NCBI RefSeq assembly: GCF_910592395.1
Contig: NC_088309.1
Span: 17,858,599-17,922,598 of the forward strand
Origin: Lineus longissimus
Taxonomy: Eukaryota > Nemertea > Pilidiophora > Heteronemertea > Lineidae
Direction of reading: 5' to 3'
Length of the DNA: 64,000 nt
Part shown: in pieces, positions 34,601-44,880 of the stretch
How positions within the stretch are numbered: the first letter of the stretch is position 1
How the letters are laid out: the number at the start of each line of letters is the position of its first letter
Position numbers and translations under genes: made by a program
The notes under the pieces: model-generated
Told to the model about the DNA's origin: nothing
Database searches by the model: none
Seen by the model: the letters and a program-made list of their open reading frames with translations, nothing else

Positions 34601-36765
34601 GAACCGATGCTATCATCATGGACTTTAGCAGGGCCTTCGACAAGGTCTCGCATGCAAGGATCCTCCTCAAACTAGAGCGATATGGCATCTCAAAGCAAGC
34701 CCGAAGCTGGATCAACAACTTTCTAACCGGACGCAAGCAGCGGGTTGTCATAGAAGGGGAGGCCTCAAGGAACGAACCAGTTACATCAGGAGTTCCCCAA
34801 GGCTCCGTCATTGGCCCTCTGTTATTCTTGATATACATAAATGATCTTCCTGAGTGTGTCAGGTCCCACGTACGCCTATTCGCGGATGACACAATTGTGT
34901 ACCGGCTCATAAAATCAAGATGCGATGAAAAACAGCTTCAAGCCGACCTCCACGCGCTCGAGATCTGGGAAAGTGAATGGCTCATGGAATTCCACCCTAA
35001 GAAATGTGTACTTCTGCCTATATCGAGAGGAAGAGCAAGACCACCGCCTGAATACCACCTTCACGGCCACTGCCTCGACAAGGTCGACTCTGCCAAATAC
35101 TTGGGCATAACCTTCACCAAAGACCTAAAATGGAAAGAACACATTGACAACACCGCCAAGTCAGCAAATTCCACTCTTGCCTTTTTACGAAGAAACATTA
35201 GAACCTCTAACCAAAAACTTAAATCCCAAGCCTACACCACCTTAGTAAGACCCAAGCTAGAATATGCAGCACCAGTCTGGGATCCACATTACCAGAACGA
35301 AGTCCACAAATTAGAGATGGTCCAGAGAAGAGCGGCCAGATGGGCAACTGGCAGGTACCACAACACCAGCAGCGTGACCGAGATGATAGGCACCCTAGGT
35401 TGGCCCATCCTTGCGGAACGAAGACGCCAAGCCAGGCTCCTGCTCTTCTTCAAAATCCTCCAGCTGCAGGTCGTCGTTGAACACCACCTCATCGCGACAA
35501 CCAGAAGGACCAGACATGGCAACTCAAGATCCTTCAGGCAGGACCACACCACCACCGAGGCCCAAAGAAATTCCTTCTTCCCGCGTACGACCGTCGACTG
35601 GAACAGCCTACCTGAAGCCACAGTGACGGCCGAGAACACCGACGCCTTCAGGAAGATGCTCACCACTTAGACCAGCGCTGATTTTAACTATTTTACCTTG
35701 CACGACCTTACATTTTATCAACTTTTACCATCCACCAACCAAGCTTTTATCTGTTCAACATGCGCCTGGGACTAATGGTCTGCTTAGACTGAAACCCAGT
35801 ATTGGAAGAAGAAAGGCAACCTTCGGCAGTTTTTATTGAGAAACAACTGCTAAATGTCAATGTTCTGAAAGCCAAATTATATTATGAGCTTGATGAAGGT
35901 TTGCATGATGTTTGCAATTATTCATCACTTTTGAATGAAAGGAATTTGAGCATTTTGTGATTCTAACAGTCTGACCACAAAAAAATCTGTCAGTGCACCA
36001 CTATCTTTGTTCCTCTCTTCCGACCAAAACAAAGATGGGAGCACACTGATTTAAAGTTTTCTGGTTGGAATTTTAGATAAGAAAATTCTCACTTTCTCTT
36101 TATTCATATATGATGAATTTTGCAAACATCTTTAAATGACATTGAGAATCAGATAATCAAGTAAAATTCTCACTTTCTCTTCATTCATATATGGTGAATT
36201 TTGCAAACATCCTTAAAACAACATTGAGAATCAGACAATCATCAACATTCTGGTGATAAAACCTGGTTTTGGGCATTAATCAGTGTGGCAGAGAGAAGAA
36301 CTGTGGGATTATCTCCTGTCCATCAGCCCCTAATTCTTTCAACAAGCTTGTTTACCAGTACATGCAGTATTGGTGTGAAAGGAATCCTCTAATTTAGAGT
36401 GATGATGAGACTTGATGAGTTTTGCTTGCAGGGTTGGTGCTTGTGTTACTTGATCATAACTATTTTAAACATTATTTCCTATTTACAGAAATCTAAAACA
36501 GACTTTGAGTAAACAATACCCAAAGGCGTTCAATGCATGCGGTGAAGTGTATGATGTCATGGAGTTGGCCGAAGACGAAGAGATTATTGTCAGCATTCCT
36601 GTCCCAACGAGTCCTGCTTTGGTCAAAGGCGAGAGTACTCAATCAATGGAAAACGAACCTGGACTTGGAGTGGAGGCTGATTCGGGACTAGTGCAATCGA
36701 AAACTTCAGGAAGAGAGGCAAAGGACTCAGACTCGAAAGAGGAAACTTTGAAAACAAAGTCTTGA
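31545..36765 (+). CDS. KXD1: KXD1, KxDL motif-containing protein 1 (whole gene span)
   Basis: Three coding exons, 31545-31678, 33226-33378 and 36489-36765, give 187 residues. The middle exon is unmistakable: '[13 protein letters not shown]' and '[13 protein letters not shown]', containing the K-x-D-L motif that names the family. The protein is helical and is a subunit of BORC, which couples lysosomes to kinesin for outward transport; it was also described as a BLOC-1 interactor. The acidic, Ser-rich C-terminus ('[14 protein letters not shown]' onward) is variable in the family. The ATG at 31545 is followed by a second at 31554. AATAAA at 37111 is a likely polyadenylation signal. Intron 1 carries a nested MITE and intron 2 a LINE, neither affecting the reading frame. 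Confidence 0.93.
31737..32999. mobile_element. TA MITE split by a nested ~1.07 kb insertion
   Basis: The left part (31737-31788, 'TAcagtggaagctcccttagcgg') stops at 'gcctctcta' and the right part resumes at 32862-32864 with 'tattaaggacactactt', ending 'ggttccactgTA' at 32999. Comparison with the complete copy at 16732 shows the join exactly, with TA duplicated around the insert (31789-32861). The insert has imperfect G/C-rich inverted ends ('agccccccttta' and 'cctaagaggggggct'). Confidence 0.75.
31812..32035. repeat. G/C-run hairpin cluster inside the nested insertion
   Basis: Three repeats of the form G5-7 - gagct or similar - C5-7 - gaac - C6 ('ggtcgggggagctcccccgaaccccc' region, then at about 31899-31925 and 31956-31982). 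Each can fold into a short hairpin, and the runs could also form quadruplexes. Confidence 0.65.
33226..33378 (+). CDS. KXD1: KXD1 exon 2 (KxDL helix)
   Basis: The exon is 153 bases long, acceptor 'tctttcag', donor GTAAGT. It encodes the family core from '[14 protein letters not shown]' to '[12 protein letters not shown]'. A LINE insertion begins within about 27 bases after the donor, leaving the GTAAGT intact. Confidence 0.95.
33403..35815 (+). mobile_element. 5'-truncated non-LTR retrotransposon (LINE) in KXD1 intron 2
   Basis: Homology starts at about 33406 within the endonuclease domain ('[16 protein letters not shown]', then 'ISDHDKAVL' with the SDH motif) and runs through the RT to a short 3' UTR ending 'ttggaagaagaaagg' at about 35815. 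The element is in the same orientation as KXD1. The frame is open over the full 2265 bases, so the copy is young. I could not identify a target-site duplication. Confidence 0.88.
33406..35670 (+). CDS. LINE ORF2 fragment: endonuclease C-terminus and reverse transcriptase
   Basis: Open from just after a TGA at 33403 to TAG at 35670; the first ATG is at 33598. It shows the end of an AP-like endonuclease (SDH motif near 33490), then RT motifs: '[20 protein letters not shown]', '[14 protein letters not shown]', '[15 protein letters not shown]', '[20 protein letters not shown]', the catalytic 'FADDT' box, '[13 protein letters not shown]' and a C-terminal '[15 protein letters not shown]'. This layout is that of the Jockey/CR1 group of LINEs; exact clade unassigned. 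The missing N-terminus makes it non-autonomous as it stands. Confidence 0.9.
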   Translation, partial: LPTRANKTLDLFLTNNETLISNWKVVEGISDHDKAVLIDGLLPPHRLKQTPRQIPLYKKADWSKMEHAMDNVYNELRAKAGSTVEMMWTSLKNALSEAISANIPHKTARRKDQKPWITNPIRKLMKKSTALSKRKHKNNYSRQDSQKHRELRAKIQKKIRQSYWIYIEDILTPNTNSMEDRTKANKRFWTLIKHTKRDSIGIPQMKSPNGDTVVDSQGKAELLNNQFLSVFSRVTPPSLRQLCKNIAEKKTPPMPNIHVSTQGILKLLKDLKPHKAAGPDQLSPKVLKTLATSIAPILQLIFQRSLDTGEVPQDWRQANVVPVYKKGNKSDPANYRPISLTCVCSKLLEHVIASNTMQHLENHNILHNRQHGFRAKRSCETQLIEFVDQVHRELIPGQRTDAIIMDFSRAFDKVSHARILLKLERYGISKQARSWINNFLTGRKQRVVIEGEASRNEPVTSGVPQGSVIGPLLFLIYINDLPECVRSHVRLFADDTIVYRLIKSRCDEKQLQADLHALEIWESEWLMEFHPKKCVLLPISRGRARPPPEYHLHGHCLDKVDSAKYLGITFTKDLKWKEHIDNTAKSANSTLAFLRRNIRTSNQKLKSQAYTTLVRPKLEYAAPVWDPHYQNEVHKLEMVQRRAARWATGRYHNTSSVTEMIGTLGWPILAERRRQARLLLFFKILQLQVVVEHHLIATTRRTRHGNSRSFRQDHTTTEAQRNSFFPRTTVDWNSLPEATVTAENTDAFRKMLTT
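36075..36242. repeat. Two-copy ~81 bp tandem duplication in KXD1 intron 2
   Basis: 'aaaattctcactttctct' at 36082 recurs at 36163, with the following 'cattcatatatgatgaattttgcaaacat' and 'cattgagaatcaga' in both copies. Confidence 0.75.
36489..36765 (+). CDS. KXD1: KXD1 exon 3
   Basis: The exon is 277 bases long, from acceptor 'atttacag' to TGA at 36765. It encodes '[17 protein letters not shown]', matching the end of the conserved KXD1 helix, followed by an acidic low-complexity tail. Confidence 0.92.
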
Positions 36766-39700
36766 CATCCGTTGATGGAGTGAGGACAGGATCCTTTTAG
36801 ATGAAGGTGCATTTAATATTGAAGTGAGACTTAACGAGAAATTTTTCAATTCATTTGAATCAGGCTTGCAGTTGCAGATTCAGTGGAGATTTAGATCATA
36901 TAGCTTTGGACAGATTCACAAACATGAAGTGTGAGTTAGACTTCGAGAACAGAAGTACTGTGTTCAAACCCGCTGCCTTTTCTGTGTTACACCAGGGGAA
37001 CTGAATTATGCGCTCTTGAAATATGGACGTGTCCTGCAAGTAGATTAATCTGGAGAAACTTAAAGAATATTTATTTGTCTATAGCCATGTGTGTTGATCC
37101 ATTGTTGTCAAATAAAAGGGAATAGCAATTTTGGTCTAGGCTTCTTTATGTCTAACAATCATGCATCACCAAAACCCCCAGTGGCCAAACACCAAACAGT
37201 CGAGCCACCAACCACGCTTGAAAGATCATAGACCTCTATCCATCAGCTGCATGCTCTCGCTTGACTGCACAGACAACCAATCGATTGGTTAGACAGGTCA
37301 CGAGGTCGCTCTTGTGAAAAGACAAAGAGAAATATATATTCGTAGCAGGTTTTAACTCGGGACATTTGGTACTTGATCCTTACCTTTGTCTCCACTGTGC
37401 CACAAAGCCTTCGTTAGTGGACAAGGCTACAAACGAGTGGTTTACATGGTTCACATATGTTTTAGATATATTGAAACTACATGTAAATTTAACTCGAGAA
37501 AGTACAAGACTTGTCCACGGCTGGGAGGGTGTGGACCTCGAAAAAAGAAGTCCCGGGTTTGAACCTGCAAGGCTTTCTGTTTTATATTTCAACAGAACAC
37601 CTCTTGACCTTCTCATCAATGAACTTGCTGTTTGCGTAATCAAGTGAGACCAGTCACGGAGTGTCCATCATGTTCCATGTGCTTTTTGGTCTTTTGCTGG
37701 TTGGACATGTGTCTTTTCTAACTTTACCACTGGGGGTTTTATGTCAGCTTTAACTTCGGGAATAAAAAGGTACGAAATACAATAGTTAAAACTTTGTCTA
37801 TGTCTGTATTGTCGGAATTATTCATCATTCTGTATCTCGGTAAATGTCACCAAAAACTCTTGATGTTAGTTTGTTCTTTTGTAGAGTAATTGATATGAAG
37901 TTTCTTGTCAGTGAAATTAGTAATTACTGTTTGGTAATAGAGCATTTAATCAGTCATCTTTAACAGCGTCCACAAGGTTTGAAGTCAGATTTAAAGTCAT
38001 CAGAATAGAATTTGGTAGTGATGGTCATAGACGAAATAAGTAGGCTCTACCATTCAATCCTTTCCTGATAATTTCTGACATTTGTGTGTAAGATAAGTGA
38101 ATTGATGTCTAAAGTCACAATTATGCAGTAACTTGAGAAACCATGACATTTCTCCATGTCGAATCCAAGGTGGCTGCCAGCTGGGCTGGTGGACCTACTT
38201 ATTTCATTTATGACTGACTGACTGGCTTTGATTTTGAAGACTGTAAACACTGGACACTGTTTAGATGACCCCATTTTATCAGTGAAATTACTTGTGTGAA
38301 TTTATCAGTACGTTTCTTGGTGTAGTGTTGCATCATCAAGTTGTCATGGCATTAAAATTAATAGAAACAAAGCGAATTTGTGTTGTTCTGAAATCTTTAG
38401 CATGCATTGAAATCTGCATTTGAAGTCAGTGCGTGTCAAATAAACCTAAATACAATGTACAGGCACAACGAACAAAAGATCATGTGGTGTGCGACCATGA
38501 GGTCTCGTTTGCTGCTTGTTTGTTGTGGCCTTCAGTGGCTTCCTCCCCCGGATGTGATGGCCTCTATTGAAGACCTAAATCAAAGTGGCCATCAGGTGGC
38601 TTACAATCAAACTAAATACCACATCCTTCGAAGATTCGGTTCACAGTCAGCTAGCCATTTATACCTTACCAGTCAGTCCAGTGTCCACAAAATGTATAAG
38701 TAACGTTCATGTTGAATCCTCCTCCTGAATGATACAAATGTTCACATGAAATCCTCCAGAACAAAGACAGTCAGGACTGAGCGGTGTGTGGCATACAAAT
38801 TAAGATTATAAAAGTGATGATAAGAAACTTGTAGACACATATATATACGGCCGAATCGTTAAACACATGGGCCAAATTCATAAAGGGCGTTTAGCTTAAA
38901 ACAGCGTTTAACTACTGAATAGACAGATTCAGGTCCTTCATGTAAATCTTCACAGAATACGAATAGGCCCTGAAAATGATTAGACAGAAGTTGTACACGT
39001 CTAACCCTTAAACGCCCTTTATGAATTAGGCCCATGCAGTCCAGGTCATTTACAACCCTGTAGTGGCCCACGGGATCCAGATGGCACCAACCCCAGGAAA
39101 CATGCTATCACAGCACAGCAGTACCAATGCCAGGAAAGAACATGCCAAATACGGATCAAAGCAGCATCATCCTGAAACTGATGTGTGACCTGCCTGGTTC
39201 AAAGTGACTGTAGAAGTGTCCTATTTATAAGCATCCCACACACCCACTTTATTAGTTGACAGTTTACATAACAGTTTGGGTTGAGCATGTGCCGAGAAGA
39301 AATGTCAATTTCCATGCATAACACTTGTTACGACATTTCATATGATTGGCATGATAGAATTCACGCTTTTGATTGAGCTGGTACCAAGAAGAGATGTCAA
39401 TTTCCATGCACAACCCTTGCAGGATGTGTCTATATCAGTGTCTATCACTCCAGTATTCCGATTGTCCAGTACTGTCAAACTTGGGGGGAGGAATTTTTGG
39501 TATTTTATATGAGTGGCATGATTGAATAATATGAAATAGTCTCTCAAAACAAATATCTTTTATTTCAGCATATACCATAATAAAGTGACTTCAAATAATT
39601 TATGGTACAAAAGTAACGATACATATTGAAAGCTTCAGCCTGTTAACTCAATATTTCACTTTTCTCAATTTCCAGTCATAAAAACTAATTGAGGCTTTTT

Positions 39701-40853
39701 GGTTGTTCCCTAAATAAGGAGAGTCTCATTTACTATATCTGATGACTTGGTTATGTCCGACTCATGACCATAACCTCTTTGACATCATCTTGACCACCAA
39801 GGTTTTTGTCTGTCATCTAAATGATAACAGTTTACAGGGACCACCATGTTATTAAAGTTCAAGGCTCCACTGTTAAGTTTTGAAGTCAGGTTTCAGGACC
39901 TTGGAACCTTGACTAAGTACACCTCACGGACGGATGCAAAAATTTAAATAACTGAACGTTTTACTCGCAAATACCTTTTACTCGCAAGTACCTTTTACTC
40001 GCAAGTCAATTCTAACTGATTTCTCTACTGATTAGTACTATCTTCACCAAGATATCAAAATATGACAAAGAATGATAATATCATACACTTCACTATAAAC
40101 TGTACAATGGAGTAGCTTTGTTGAAGACACAAAACAATTTCTCTGATTAACAAAACAAGAAAAAATATTTCAATTTTATGCCCCGCTCTTAGGAATTGAA
40201 GAGAACACGATTTTTATGCAGAATCTTTCATACCTCAAGAGTTATAATGACGGTGATTGAATCAATTTACCGGTTACGGGCCACAAAGACTGATGGAATT
40301 CTTTTGTGGTAAAATCCGGGACTAAATGAACTAAAGGGAATATCTTTGACCCTGTTCTTCTGACAAAATATTCTGGCAAATCATGACTGGTATCAATTTG
40401 ATTACTATCTGTAATTCAAACATAACATCTTGTACAGTACAATTCAAGATTTGGCAAACTGTAATTTAGAGCCCATGACTAAATTGATTAATATCGACAT
40501 GAGCAGGAAGATCAGATTGGTTAAATCAACTGATGTGTACGCCATAGTAGAAAATCTACTTTACATATTTCTTGATTTGGCGCATGATGTCAAGATTTCT
40601 CACTGACAGAAACGTCTTGGTTTTCTTAAGTTCAAAAGACAACTAAAGTCTTGTCTTAAATTAAAACCAGTTATATACAACAAACTGTACAAGGGGCCGG
40701 CTTTACATAGATGTCACATTTCATGAGTCACAATGACATGTCACACTTGAACAGATAAATGAAGAAGATATTTCCAAATTGTAGTCTACAGGCTTCCATG
40801 TATCATCTTAAAATTTCCTTTTGTTCCACACGTGAACAGAAGAATGAATAAGA
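36766..40853. other. KXD1 3' flank and intergenic sequence
   Basis: No further gene recognised. It contains the KXD1 polyadenylation signal (37111), a MITE-like inverted repeat at 38869-39036, a duplicated 'gtcaatttccatgca' at 39303 and 39397, and three copies of 'ccttttactcgcaagta' at about 39960-40008. Short open frames at 37366-37647 and 38407-38703 lack domains and splice support. Confidence 0.5.
38869..39036. mobile_element. Small inverted-repeat element
   Basis: 'tgggccaaattcataaaggg' and 'ccctttatgaattaggccca' form terminal inverted repeats of about 27 bp around 110 bp of internal sequence, a MITE-like structure of about 168 bp. Confidence 0.65.
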
Positions 40854-40989
40854 TACAGTAGAACCTGACAAATGTTGTCCTTAATAGGGAGGTGCTCTGA
40901 TTACAGAGGTCAGAATGAGTGAAGACAACCAATTTGGGACCTAACAAGTGTCCTTAATAGAGAGGTGTCCGCTAAAGAAGGTTCCGCTG
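40854..40989. mobile_element. TA MITE family, copy 6
   Basis: 'TAcagtagaacctgacaaatg' to 'aggttccgctg', 136 bp, slightly shortened at the left end. Confidence 0.75.
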
Positions 40990-41928
40990 TGTTTCCAAAT
41001 TGTAGTCCACAAAGGCGTCCATGCATCATCTCGAAATTTCCTTTGTTCCAACGTGACGGGATGACCATGAGGTTGAACCCATGGAACGTGGCATCAATGT
41101 CAAACCGGCCTAGGGTAATCATCCACAATTGGCTATACATATTTATGTACACATCAATATACAACTGGAGTTTCATAAACGCGGTGCAGAGTCGTGTAAA
41201 ACCATGGACTACGGAATAAGTTAAATACAGTGCTGAAAAATACACAGCTAAAATGCTAGACAGATAAAACGTGCAACAAAACCAAGCAGTGATACATAAG
41301 GTAAAGTGGTACAATTAAAGTCCCTAGTAGTATTACACATTTAATGCATACCGAGGCTATAATTGTACCAGCAGGACTCTTATTGTACAACCTTACCTTA
41401 CAGGGGGCCACAGAGTAGGTAAAACACTGATTTAGCAAGATTCATAGATTTTGAGAGTGTGCCACAAAATCAAGGAATTCTAAAAGCATTCCACAACCAC
41501 CCTCGCCACAAGACCACTCATTGCTCACCCAGTGATAGCTTCTGCTACTACTGCAGGCGCGGATCCAAGACACACCAAATGCACGCCCTCCCCCCACCCT
41601 ATTCACGAAAAATCTTTGAAATTGACCATGAAATTTTAAAACGCACCAGGAATTTTACGAGAAATGCAGTGTATGCCCAGTCTTTTTACGGCACCTGGAT
41701 TTGCCCGTCCTGTACAACTAATTCCCTGAATCACCCATTGTAGTGTAAACCCATAGGAAGAGTAACAAAAAGATTTCAACATCACCACGTTAGACTGTGA
41801 CAGCAACAACGTGCGTTCATTTTATGAAGTCATTGTAATTGTGTTCAAATAGAAAATAGCATCTTGGATACAAGTGATACCATGCTGTTGTGACCCCCTT
41901 GATTAGATATAGCACCTATGTCATAAGG

Positions 41929-42053
41929 TAGAATGGGGTATTTGTAGCCCCAGTTTAATTGTAGCCCCTGCCTATGATATTGATTGATATCCCCATGCAT
42001 CAATGCAGGGGCTACAAATAAACCCAGGCTACAATTACCCCATGCTACCTTAC
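41929..42053. repeat. 48 bp imperfect inverted repeat
   Basis: 'taaggtagaatggggtattt' ... 'ttgtagcccctgc' on the left pairs with 'gcaggggctacaa' ... 'accccatgctacctta' on the right, with about 29 bp between arms. It is a compact hairpin, probably a MITE. Confidence 0.7.
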
Positions 42054-42954
42054 ATACTGATTTCAATACTCTAAAACATTCAAGTCTTTTCTAAAACACT
42101 ACCTGCAGCTGAAGCCCCACAATACCCTCAGGCTCACATCATCTTGTACTAAAGCAGGACTATAGGTAGGAGCTAGGAGGCCCAACTTGCTATTGTCTCC
42201 ATGTGACCAATATGTGCGGTACTGAAACGAGGTCTTTTTTTAACTTAAGCATCCCGCAAACCAATGATTTAAATTCTGCAACCTGAGTATATGATCAGTG
42301 CTAGTGCTATGTATGACAAAAAGATCTCTGGTCTGCGGGTAAACCGGTAATCGCTGTGTTTGATATTAATCGCTGCAATAACCGATTTTTATCGCAGGCA
42401 CCTGCGATGACCAAGCGATTGTGGTCGCATGCGATCCTAATTGCAGGTCATAGCCATTGAAATCGCTTGTTTGCGTGGCACTGAAATCTTCATACGGGCA
42501 TGAGTAATGCTGATGTGTTGCAAGACTGTAGAGACACCTATTTGTCACTTAGCTACATTACTTAGCCTCTGCAGGCTCTTGCCTATAGCCTCCCTTTAAT
42601 GCAACTGTGACCAAAATGCTGTTTATCCCAACAAGGTCATCTACGATCGTGACACCTCTTAACCTCAGCCGCAAGTGAAAAAACACATAATCATCATGCT
42701 ACACAAATTTCATATACAGGTACCCACCTATGAAATCAATAAAGACATTGCTTTATTTGATTCCCCAGGGCTGATCCCCCAGAACCAGTCAAAACACCCC
42801 CTCACCGAAATGTCCCTGGTCAAATAGTCCCCAGTTTTTTTGTTTTAACCATTACTTCTGAAGTTCTACTCATAATCTAAAACTCATATTTCCTGTTAAA
42901 GATAGAACAAAGAGGTTATTCTAGAGTTTAGACACCTTTTTTGCCTTTTGCACT

Positions 42955-43113
42955 TACAGTGGAACCTCCCGGACACCTCTCTATCAAGGACACTAGTTTT
43001 GGTCCCAAATTGGTTATTCCCATCGAACTTGACCTCTCCAATCAGGACACTCCTCTATCAAGGACAGTACTTGTCCGTCCAAAGGGTGTCCTTAATAGAG
43101 AGGTCCTTCTGTA
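42955..43113. mobile_element. TA MITE family, copy 7
   Basis: 'TAcagtggaacctcccggacacc' to 'gaggtccttctgTA', 159 bp, downstream of the voltage-sensor gene. A related dispersed segment ('gcagactggagttg') follows at about 43155 and recurs at about 51464. Confidence 0.75.
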
Positions 43114-44853
43114 CTTGCAACTTATAGGGTTTAATATCCCAATAATATTTGATGGCAGACTGGAGTTGGACAGAACCAGTGTTAACTCTCACACCCCAGG
43201 AGGTTTTGCAGGGTGTCATTCTGACTGGTTAGCCTTGGTATTCCATAGAGAGAGATAAACAGATTTATACACATAAATATCAAGCACATGCAAAACATCT
43301 CGAATTAAAGCTAAGTGACACTTGCCTATAATATTCTATCCTGCAGACACAGACATACATGTATTTACCTTTAATGATTAAGCAATACTTTGTTCTTTTA
43401 ATGTATGTTTGGATGAGAACTGAAAGACCGTGAGGACATTTCTCCCTGGCAAATGAGGCATTGCAGGGTTGAATTACATCCCCCAACAAAAGTTTACAGA
43501 AATTGATAGTTTGAAATGCACACTTCATTTGCATTGTGATAAAAAATAGAATAGAGTGATACCAAGATATTTGGAATGTGGAAGGTAAAAGAAGTATTTC
43601 CTATGAAACAGACAGGTGTACAGGGCTCACGAGGAACAAAAGTTGCCGATTCATTCGAATTTGTCAACCAGAGACTGCAAGTGTAGAAAGGACATTGTTC
43701 AAACGAGTGTACCCGGTCTACGTCACAGCAGACTGAAAGGCCAACAGAGTATATCCGGTCTACTGCATCAAAGAAACCTCTGAATTGTTTTTCTTTCCTG
43801 GACATTGTAAAGAAACAACGAGTGTGCTCGACTGCAAATCTTAACTATTATACATGAAAATATGTCGATGTATTGACCAAAGATAAATAAAATAGGCCTG
43901 TTGATATCACATATGTTAAAACTGGAATATATTTTTTCTAACACATCATACTGGAATATGCAGAGAAAACTTCAATATATATTTGCTAAACACAAATTGG
44001 AATAAGGAGAGATCTTGAATGGAATGTACACATCAAAAAAATATACATTTTCCTAAAACGGATGGTGGACAAAAATGCAACTCAACAATAAAACTCTTCC
44101 TCAAGAGAATGTCTATAAATAGATGCTGTACCAGAATACTATATTGTGCTACCTTGTTTCAAGTCTATCTACCACAAATTATTAGCTCAACTGCAGGCAG
44201 GTCAACTTCTTGAAACAAGGTTTTACAAAGATTATACTGGAGGCTCTTTTTTTATATCACCACTTAAGCAGGCACATATATATGTGGAATGTACCATGTT
44301 AATATCATAAGTTGATAGACTTCCTATCAGATTTTAAATGAGGGGGGTTGATAACTTTTCAACAAAGTTGCGTCTTTTTTTCCAAAATATTCTGCAATAT
44401 CTTTTAAATCAAAACAGAAATAACTTTGGGAATATCCAAAGTCAAACTAAACTACACATAACAGAAGGAGTTCTAACAAAAAAACAAATGGCTATTTGAA
44501 CAAGAGATTATCGTGGTCTTTTGTTCAATTTAAATGCTACAAGGAGTAAAGATTCTAAATGACTTCATTCTGCATGTCCCATCAAATACAACCGATCCTT
44601 ATTGAGATTCAAATGAAACGCAAATGGCAAGGACTTTCAGTGGGAATGTTGTCGAGAACGTCTATAGTTTTGATTAAATTCAAGTTGAAAATATTCCTGG
44701 TGCAGTAGTCTTGACCTCTGCAAATGAGAAATACTAGATACGGTATGCAGCAAACTTCATGCAAAATCCTGATAATGCTTTATCTACATGATGAAAGCCC
44801 ATGAAATCCTCTGCATGTGGTAGGACCATGGCCAACAGCATCGTCAGATTCTT
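43114..44853. other. 3' flank of the voltage-sensor gene
   Basis: AT-rich, with no further exon recognised; it includes the presumed 3' UTR of the minus-strand gene. Confidence 0.45.
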
Positions 44854-44880
44854 TCAGAGAGATGTAATTGGCACACCCTC
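44854..44880 (-). CDS. Voltage-sensor gene, candidate last exon
   Basis: Acceptor 'cttattgcag', then eight codons 'EGVPITSL' and TGA. Phase 0 matches. Such a short exon is easy to mis-call; alternatively the protein ends elsewhere. Confidence 0.5.
   Translation of the reverse strand, partial: EGVPITSL

Noticed and set aside
37366-37647. Overlapping frames of 93 and 87 codons on opposite strands
   Set aside because: Opposite-strand overlap without domain, in the KXD1 3' flank; chance frames.
41459-41743. 94-codon plus-strand frame with several Cys
   Set aside because: Begins at GTG, has no recognisable domain or splice context and lies in intergenic sequence.
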